In this document: positions 1 to 4,075 of the stretch, piece after piece
How the letters are laid out: the number at the start of each line of letters is the position of its first letter
Numbering within the stretch: position 1 is the first letter of the stretch
Assembly (NCBI GenBank): GCA_902783305.1
Contig: CACZQU010000284.1
Location: 1 to 6,845, forward strand
Direction: 5' to 3'
Source of the DNA: an uncultured Lachnospiraceae bacterium
GTDB lineage: Bacteria; Bacillota; Clostridia; Lachnospirales; Lachnospiraceae
Length of the DNA stretch: 6,845 nucleotides
Program-made: the position numbers and the translations under genes
Notes under the pieces: generated by a model
Databases searched by the model: none
The model's input: only the letters and a program-made list of their open reading frames with translations
What the model was told of the DNA's origin: nothing

Positions 1-24
1 AAGTCAGTTCCCCAAAAGGGGTTA

Positions 25-38
25 AGCCGGATCCGGCT
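25..38. repeat. 14-bp perfect palindrome
   Basis: AGCCGGATCCGGCT is a perfect self-complementary sequence. It could be a binding site for a dimeric protein or part of a dispersed repeat. It lies in the same palindrome cluster as the stem-loop at 72-96. Confidence 0.6.
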
Positions 39-71
39 CTGCATGGAAATTTTCGCGTAACTATTCCGTCA

Positions 72-96
72 GCCTCGCGCATATGAAGCGCGAGGC
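72..96. repeat. GC-rich inverted repeat (9-bp stem, 7-nt loop)
   Basis: GCCTCGCGC (72-80) and GCGCGAGGC (88-96) are perfect reverse complements around the loop ATATGAA. The stem would be very stable in RNA or single-stranded DNA. No T-run follows on either strand: the plus strand continues GTGCAAAAAC and the minus strand continues TGACGG. It therefore does not meet the usual description of an intrinsic terminator, though it could still act as an RNA 3'-end barrier or a repeat-element core. Confidence 0.6.
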
Positions 97-141
97 GTGC
101 AAAAACATTGGTATTCAGGCATCAGGCGCACCAGGAATGTG

Positions 142-168
142 CGTCAGCGCCACGCCCGATGCGTGACG
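142..168 (-). other. Stem-loop just 3' of the GH13 gene
   Basis: CGTCA-g-CGC (142-150) pairs with GCG-TGACG (161-168), giving an 8-bp stem with one bulged base and a 10-nt loop. It lies directly downstream of the amylosucrase-like stop codon on the minus strand. A second hairpin, GTTCAG-cctga-CTGAAC (169-185), overlaps that stop codon. Together they could protect the transcript's 3' end. No T-run follows, so termination here is unproven. Confidence 0.4.
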
Positions 169-170
169 GT

Positions 171-2033
171 TCAGCCTGACTGAACAGACAGGTTTTTGTA
201 CAGCCAGACAAACTCATAGCTGTGGAGACCGTAGTTCCTGGCGTCACAGACCGTTCCGGTCAGAAGGTTGGTGCATCCGGAATCCTCGCTGATCCAGGCA
301 GTCTGGTCTTCGTCGCTGAAGTTGAACAAGGCGATCAGCTTCTCCCCGTTATAGTAGCGCCCGATACCCAGGACATGGTCATTGTACGTCTCACAGATCC
401 AGGTGTCCGCGTCGTTGCCGAACACCTCATGGGAGGCCCGGAGCTGTTCCAGCTCGCGCAGGGCATGGAAAAGGCGCTCCTGCCGGGTGCCGGGAGTATA
501 GCGCTTTTCTGCTTCCTCCCAGTTGAAGCTTCCCCGGTGAATATAGCGCGAATCGTCCCATTTCAGGGGATCCTGATGATATCCGTAATCATTGAGCTGT
601 CCGATCTCATCTCCGCTGTAAATGATCGGAATTCCGCTCTGGGTCAGCAGGAAGGCGTGAAGCAGGATATCCAGCCGGATTCCCCGGTCAGCTTTGACGC
701 TGTTTCCCTCGTATTCTGCCGCCTCGATGCCGCACAAAGAAGCTGTCGTGCCGCACAGACGCGCGTCCCCCAGACGGGGGTCATTGTTGTACAGCTCGCC
801 CCGCATGTCGGAGCCGAACAGGGTCCCGGTCAGAAAATCGTTCAGATATTTCTTGTGAGCCACCTCATCCAGGCCGAACTGACGCAGGAAACCGTAATCC
901 AGTCCCCATCCGATGTCGTCGTGACAGCGCAGGTAATTGAGAAACATATAATCGTGAGGCAGGGCAAAGACGGTACCCAGCTGATGCTTCAGAAGCCGTA
1001 CGTCCTTGGTGGCTACCGTGTGCCAGGTACTGGCCATGGTGGTGACATTGTACAGCATCTGACATTCCGGCTTCTCTACGGTTCCGAAATAGGGAACCAC
1101 CTTTGAAGGCTCCATGACCACTTCCCCCAGCATCAGGGTGCCGGGACAGACGATATTGGAAGCGATATGCATGATCCGGACCAGGTTGTGAACCTGGGGG
1201 AGGTTGCGGCAGTTCGTCCCCAGCTCCTTCCAGATGTAGGGGACGGCGTCCAGGCGGATGATATCGATTCCCTGATTATAAAGGAAGAGCATGTTCGCGG
1301 TCATATCGTTGAAGACGACAGGATTCGCGTAGTTTAAATCCCACTGATAGGGATAGAAGGTAGTCATCACCACCTTGCCGGCCTGCGGACACCAGGTGAA
1401 ATTACCGGGAGCAGTGGTGGGGAAAACCTGAGGAACGGTCTTTTCAAATTCGGAAGGGATATCCCAGTTGTCATAGAAAAAATACCGGCTCTGGGCTTCG
1501 GCATCACCAGCCTTTGCCTTGAGCGCCCACTCGTGGTCTTCACTGGTATGATTCATGACGAAGTCCAGACACAGGCAGATGTCATCATGGTGGCATTCCC
1601 TTGCCAGATCCGCCAGATCCTCCATCGTGCCAAGCTCCGGCTGAACCTGCCGGAAATCGGAGACCGCGTAGCCCCCGTCGCTGCGCCCCTCCGGTGACTG
1701 CAAAAGAGGCATCAGATGAATATAATTGACTCCGCAGTCCTTGATATAATCCAGATGGCTCTCTACACCCTTCAGGTTTCCCGCGAAAGCGCCGACATAC
1801 ATCTGCATGCCAAGCATATCGGTTCTTTTGTACCAGGAGGGATCGGCGAGCCTTCTGCGGTCCAGCTCCTTCAGGGCATCGGGGCGATTCCGGTAGAACT
1901 CATGAAGTACGGTGCAGAAATAGTCAAAAGCCTTCCCGTCGCTGTGATACAATTCATAATAAAGCCATTTCAGCTCATCATAAGCCTGCGACAGGCGCTC
2001 GCGGAATTCGGTTTCCCAGGTTTTGCTGATCAT
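171..2033 (-). CDS. Amylosucrase-like GH13 enzyme (probable GH13_4)
   Basis: A 620-residue protein without a signal peptide, so cytoplasmic. Amylosucrases (EC 2.4.1.4) transfer glucose from sucrose onto an alpha-1,4-glucan and release fructose. The characterised Neisseria enzyme is similar in length (about 630 residues) and aligns by eye along the chain. An N-terminal helical region (about 1-70) precedes a (beta/alpha)8 barrel and a C-terminal beta domain (about 530-620). The GH13 catalytic set is intact: Asp262 nucleophile in DIIRLDAV with Arg260, Glu304 acid/base in LGEVV, and His371-Asp372 in CHDDIGW. Amylosucrase-type sucrose-pocket residues also appear conserved: Asp119 in SDGGYAV, His162 in NHTSEDHEW, and Arg496 in DDSR, which would form the Asp-Arg salt bridge with Asp119. 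The position matching Neisseria Arg226, an acceptor-site residue, appears to be Pro201. The start is set by an AAAGGAG site 7 nt upstream. Its own strong promoter lies divergent to the symporter gene. A sucrose hydrolase or another GH13 glucosyltransferase is possible; a plain alpha-amylase is less likely. Confidence 0.88.
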   Translation of the reverse strand: MISKTWETEFRERLSQAYDELKWLYYELYHSDGKAFDYFCTVLHEFYRNRPDALKELDRRRLADPSWYKRTDMLGMQMYVGAFAGNLKGVESHLDYIKDCGVNYIHLMPLLQSPEGRSDGGYAVSDFRQVQPELGTMEDLADLARECHHDDICLCLDFVMNHTSEDHEWALKAKAGDAEAQSRYFFYDNWDIPSEFEKTVPQVFPTTAPGNFTWCPQAGKVVMTTFYPYQWDLNYANPVVFNDMTANMLFLYNQGIDIIRLDAVPYIWKELGTNCRNLPQVHNLVRIMHIASNIVCPGTLMLGEVVMEPSKVVPYFGTVEKPECQMLYNVTTMASTWHTVATKDVRLLKHQLGTVFALPHDYMFLNYLRCHDDIGWGLDYGFLRQFGLDEVAHKKYLNDFLTGTLFGSDMRGELYNNDPRLGDARLCGTTASLCGIEAAEYEGNSVKADRGIRLDILLHAFLLTQSGIPIIYSGDEIGQLNDYGYHQDPLKWDDSRYIHRGSFNWEEAEKRYTPGTRQERLFHALRELEQLRASHEVFGNDADTWICETYNDHVLGIGRYYNGEKLIALFNFSDEDQTAWISEDSGCTNLLTGTVCDARNYGLHSYEFVWLYKNLSVQSG

Positions 2034-2040
2034 TTTTTCG

Positions 2041-2047
2041 CTCCTTT
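2041..2047 (-). promoter_or_regulatory. Ribosome binding site of the GH13 gene
   Basis: On the minus strand this reads AAAGGAG, a near-ideal Shine-Dalgarno sequence, 7 nt before the ATG at 2033-2031. It fixes the start codon. Confidence 0.85.
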
Positions 2048-2067
2048 ATTGTTTGTTATCAGGAACA

Positions 2068-2087
2068 AAGGCATTCCATTATGCCTT
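2068..2087 (-). other. Hairpin in the GH13 leader
   Basis: AAGGCAT (2068-2074) and ATGCCTT (2081-2087) form a perfect 7-bp stem with a 6-nt loop inside the roughly 97-nt 5' leader predicted from the promoter at 2137-2165. On the minus strand the sequence continues TGTTCC, with only a weak T-run. It could be a leader structure affecting mRNA stability, or a palindromic operator. It does not look like a strong attenuator. Confidence 0.4.
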
Positions 2088-2136
2088 CCTTAACGGTTTA
2101 TCTGTGGAGGTGAACAGGTTTGTGAATAGTAACACA

Positions 2137-2165
2137 ATCATAAGCAGGAATCCCGGTTTTGTCAA
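2137..2165 (-). promoter_or_regulatory. Promoter for the GH13 gene
   Basis: Read on the minus strand, TTGACA (2165-2160, perfect -35) is followed after exactly 17 nt by TATGAT (2142-2137, 5 of 6 to the consensus -10). Transcription would begin near 2130 and give a leader of about 97 nt. This is one of the best sigma-A-type matches in the window. It lies back-to-back with the rightward promoter at 2173-2201. Confidence 0.8.
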
Positions 2166-2183
2166 TTGATACTTGCAATTGAT
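2163..2183. repeat. Direct repeat CAATTGAT overlapping both -35 boxes
   Basis: CAATTGAT occurs at 2163-2170 and again at 2176-2183, 13 bp apart. Each copy contains the palindrome CAATTG. The left copy overlaps the -35 box of the leftward promoter and the right copy overlaps the -35 box of the rightward promoter. A regulator binding here would affect both genes. The operator role is inference; A/T-rich promoter DNA can produce such repeats by chance. Confidence 0.4.
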
Positions 2184-2201
2184 AGAAAACTTCATTATAA
2201 T
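2173..2201 (+). promoter_or_regulatory. Promoter for the symporter gene
   Basis: TTGCAA (2173-2178; 4 of 6 to the -35 consensus), a 17-nt spacer, and a perfect TATAAT (2196-2201). The start point would be among the G residues at 2207-2209, giving a leader of about 134 nt before the symporter ATG. The weaker -35 box suggests it could depend on, or be tuned by, a protein bound at the neighbouring repeat. Confidence 0.75.
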
Positions 2202-2210
2202 ACGTTGGGT

Positions 2211-2254
2211 AAAAGGCACAAGGACGTGATTCTTTCCGTCAGGGTGCTTTTTTT
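2211..2254 (+). terminator. Terminator-like stem-loop in the symporter leader (possible attenuator)
   Basis: AAAAGGCAC (2211-2219) pairs with GTGCTTTTT (2244-2252) through nine pairs, one of them G-T. An inner GACG/CGTC stem (2223-2226 with 2237-2240) encloses a 10-nt loop. Seven consecutive T residues (2248-2254) form the end of the stem and the tail. The structure would begin only a few nucleotides after the predicted transcription start. It resembles an intrinsic terminator within the 5' leader, so attenuation is possible. It could instead be a 5'-end stabilising hairpin. A second weaker hairpin follows (TCTGCC 2259-2264 with GGCAGA 2293-2298), which might be part of a longer leader fold. 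Confidence 0.4.
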
Positions 2255-2345
2255 CGATTCTGCCAGATACACTCCCGTGAGGAAGGAAACCCGGCAGAGC
2301 CTGATTCAAGGTTTGCGTTTGCAAGAAAGGAGTAATGCTGCATGA
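2226..2345 (+). CDS. Possible 39-codon leader ORF (hypothetical)
   Basis: An open frame from GTG at 2226 runs 39 codons and stops at TGA 2343-2345, so its stop overlaps the symporter start as ATGA. The predicted product starts VILSVRVLFF and is basic, with many Arg residues towards its end. A possible ribosome site AAAAGG (2211-2216) lies 9 nt upstream but would be sequestered in the leader hairpin. The reading frame could reflect translational coupling with the symporter, whose own AAAGGAG site lies inside the ORF. An open run of this length in one frame is not rare by chance, and the peptide matches nothing I recognise. Treat as tentative. Confidence 0.2.
   Translation: MILSVRVLFFDSARYTPVRKETRQSLIQGLRLQERSNAA
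2326..2332 (+). promoter_or_regulatory. Ribosome binding site of the symporter gene
   Basis: AAAGGAG lies 9 nt before the ATG at 2342 and fixes that start. A small hairpin, TTGC-GTTT-GCAA (2313-2324), sits directly upstream and could influence access to the site. Confidence 0.85.
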
Positions 2346-3841
2346 TTGAATGGATCACCAATGTAAATAATACATTGAATAGCATGGTATGGGGCTGGCC
2401 GGCCCTGATCCTTCTGGGATTTGTCGGTGTCCTCATGACACTTATGACCAGGTTTTTCCAGGTTTCCCATTTCGGGTACTGGATGAAGCACACCATCGGG
2501 GCGATCTTTGGCGAGACCCATGTGACGGCCCATACCGAAGACAAGAGCATTACACAGTTCCAGTCCCTTTGCACGGCTCTTGCCGCGACGGTCGGCACCG
2601 GTAATATCGTCGGCGTCGCAGGCGCCATCGCTGTCGGAGGACCCGGAGCGGTATTCTGGATGTGGCTGATCGCTTTCTTTGGAATGATGACCAACTATTC
2701 AGAAAATGTCCTTGGTATCCTTTACCGCAGGAAAAATTCCGAAGGGGAATGGTGCGGAGGCGCCATGTACTACCTGAAGGACGGACTGGGAGCCAAAAAG
2801 GGGATGAAATGGGTCGGCGCTGCGCTGGCCGTTCTTTTCTCCTGCTTCTGTCTGCTCGCCTCCTTCGGGATCGGAAATATGAGCCAGGTCAACAGCATGG
2901 TGGAAAACGTCAACCATGCCTTCGGCATCCCGAATGTCGCGACGGGAATATTCCTTTTTGTTGCCGTGGCGCTGGTCATCATCGGCGGCTTAAAGAGGAT
3001 TGCGGCTTTCACGGAAAAACTGGTTCCCTTCATGGTGATCCTGTATCTTTTTGGAACGTTTACCATCATTCTGATGAATTTCAGTACGATTCCTGCTGTT
3101 TTTGCTTCGATCTTCAAGGGCGCCTTTGCGCTGAAATCGGCTGCCGGCGGAGTTGTCGGCTCCGGTATCGCGCTTGCCATGCAGATGGGCATGAAGCGAG
3201 GGGTCTTCTCCAACGAGGCAGGCCTTGGCTCCTCCGTTATGGTTCACTCCAGCTCCAATGTCCACGAGCCTGTCCGTCAGGGAATGTGGGGGATCTTTGA
3301 GGTTTTCGCGGATACCATCGTCGTCTGTACCCTGACTGCGGTTTCCATGCTGTCCTGTGGTCCTGTGGATCTGGCCACCGGAAAGCTGACCGAGGCGGGA
3401 GAGGCTGTCGGCTCCAGCGCCCTGATGAGCTTTGCCTTTGAACAGTGCTTCGGGAAAATCGGAGCGGTGTTTATCGCTCTGGCCATCCTGCTGTTCGCCT
3501 ACTCCACCGTACTCGGATGGAGCCATTATGGCGCAACGGCCTGTGAGTACCTTTTCGGGACGAAATCCGTGATCTTTTACCGGATTGCCTTCTCCGCGAT
3601 CGTCTTCGCCGGCTCCATGATGAAAGCCCAGCTGGCATGGGACATCTCCGATACCTTCAACGGCATGATGATGATCCCCAACCTGATTGGCGTACTGGTT
3701 CTTTCTCCGCAGGTGATGGCCTGCACAAAGAATTATGTTGACCGCAAAATCCGCGGAAAGAAGGATGTAGAGCCGATGCTCTCCATGTTCCCCGATATCC
3801 AGAAGGCGGAAGAATTTGCCGTCCTTGGCGGAGAAGACTGA
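2342..3841 (+). CDS. Sodium:alanine/glycine symporter, AGCS family
   Basis: A 499-residue multi-span membrane protein that imports small neutral amino acids (alanine, glycine, sometimes D-alanine or glutamine) with sodium or protons. Family hallmarks are clear: TGTGNIVGVAGAI (about 84-96) in an unwound substrate/ion helix, the AGCS signature GGPGAVFWMW (99-108), RGVFSNEAGLGS (286-297), and the late helix LGWSHYGATACEYLFG (391-406). About ten to eleven hydrophobic spans can be read, starting with residues 20-37. The length is typical of the family (about 450-540) and the short charged tail (about 467-499) is likely cytoplasmic. B. subtilis AlsT and the Methanococcus AgcS are relatives. It has its own promoter and a structured leader, and a strong terminator follows, so it appears monocistronic. 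The leader shows no recognisable glycine riboswitch, a common regulator of this family. The exact substrate cannot be told from sequence. Confidence 0.95.
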   Translation: MIEWITNVNNTLNSMVWGWPALILLGFVGVLMTLMTRFFQVSHFGYWMKHTIGAIFGETHVTAHTEDKSITQFQSLCTALAATVGTGNIVGVAGAIAVGGPGAVFWMWLIAFFGMMTNYSENVLGILYRRKNSEGEWCGGAMYYLKDGLGAKKGMKWVGAALAVLFSCFCLLASFGIGNMSQVNSMVENVNHAFGIPNVATGIFLFVAVALVIIGGLKRIAAFTEKLVPFMVILYLFGTFTIILMNFSTIPAVFASIFKGAFALKSAAGGVVGSGIALAMQMGMKRGVFSNEAGLGSSVMVHSSSNVHEPVRQGMWGIFEVFADTIVVCTLTAVSMLSCGPVDLATGKLTEAGEAVGSSALMSFAFEQCFGKIGAVFIALAILLFAYSTVLGWSHYGATACEYLFGTKSVIFYRIAFSAIVFAGSMMKAQLAWDISDTFNGMMMIPNLIGVLVLSPQVMACTKNYVDRKIRGKKDVEPMLSMFPDIQKAEEFAVLGGED

Positions 3842-3922
3842 CAGAAAAAGAAACAGTGTGTACTCAAAGAAAATTACAATTCACGGTCTGACCATTCGCC
3901 CGCGTGGCTTTACGGTTAATCC

Positions 3923-3977
3923 GTCAGGAGAAACAAAAGGAACTGCGCTGTTCGCAGTTCCTTTTGTTTCTCTTGAC
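3923..3977 (+). terminator. Intrinsic terminator of the symporter gene (very long stem)
   Basis: Bases 3928-3947 are perfectly complementary to 3953-3972 around the loop CTGTT. Pairing continues outwards to 3923/3977 with a single G-T pair, about 25 bp in all. The GC-rich core GGAACTGCG/CGCAGTTCC is followed by CTTTTGTTTCTCTT and preceded by an A-rich arm, the classic layout for termination. Because the A-rich arm reads as a T-rich arm on the other strand, it could work in both directions and also block leftward transcription. It starts about 80 nt after the symporter stop codon. Confidence 0.9.
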
Positions 3978-4001
3978 TCCCCCGGAGGATTATACTAGTA
4001 T
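3973..4001 (+). promoter_or_regulatory. Candidate promoter for the alpha-galactosidase operon
   Basis: TTGACT (3973-3978; 5 of 6) is followed after 17 nt by TAGTAT (3996-4001; 4 of 6). A better -10 hexamer, TATACT at 3991-3996, has only a 12-nt spacer from this -35 box and would need to work without it. The -35 box lies within the downstream arm of the terminator. The start point would be about 4008, giving a leader of roughly 70 nt. No clear catabolite-response (cre) sequence or other operator was recognised. Confidence 0.5.
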
Positions 4002-4061
4002 GGATTTAACCGATATCCGCGCTCATGCCGACCCCGGACATCGGGACAAAACAGGATAAAC

Positions 4062-4066
4062 GGAGG
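4062..4066 (+). promoter_or_regulatory. Ribosome binding site deciding the GH36 start
   Basis: GGAGG lies 9 nt before ATG 4076. The in-frame ATG at 4025 has no comparable site upstream, so the 4076 start is preferred. Confidence 0.8.
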
Positions 4067-4075
4067 ATTCGTCCA

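Larger units (their letters stand above)
1..170. other. Palindrome-rich intergenic segment, no gene seen
   Basis: No convincing coding region is visible. The segment holds a CCCC-AAAA-GGGG inverted repeat (10-21), a 14-bp perfect palindrome (25-38), a 9-bp GC-rich stem-loop (72-96) and further hairpins up to the end of the neighbouring minus-strand gene. It is the 3' flank of that gene, but no hairpin is followed by a clear T-run on the minus strand, so a canonical intrinsic terminator is not supported. Such a density of palindromes is typical of dispersed intergenic repeats or structured 3' UTRs; which of these applies cannot be decided from one copy. A short open stretch from base 1 ending at TAA 58-60 could in principle be the tail of an upstream gene, but nothing in it is recognisable. 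Confidence 0.5.

Noticed and set aside
72..170. Intrinsic terminator for the amylosucrase-like gene
   Set aside because: Stable stems are present, but none is followed by a T-run on the minus strand.
222..1106. 294-codon plus-strand open frame opposite the amylosucrase-like gene
   Set aside because: It is fully antisense to a gene with intact catalytic motifs, has no recognisable domain, and is readily explained by codon bias of the real gene.
2208..2341. Glycine riboswitch ahead of the AGCS symporter
   Set aside because: This was checked because such riboswitches often precede these genes, but the characteristic conserved core of the glycine aptamer was not seen. A covariance-model search would settle it.
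2990..3526. 178-codon minus-strand open frame inside the symporter gene
   Set aside because: Its His/Gly/Asp-rich composition is typical of the reverse frame of a membrane protein gene, and no domain is visible.
3973..3996. Promoter made of TTGACT and TATACT
   Set aside because: The spacer is only 12 nt. The TAGTAT at 3996-4001 gives the proper 17-nt spacing.
3816..3998. 60-codon plus-strand frame at the end of the symporter and across the terminator
   Set aside because: It starts within the symporter gene, runs through the terminator hairpin and lacks a good ribosome site.
4025..4075. Upstream in-frame ATG as the alpha-galactosidase start
   Set aside because: No Shine-Dalgarno sequence precedes it. 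The GGAGG at 4062-4066 points to ATG 4076, which gives the usual family length and N-terminus.
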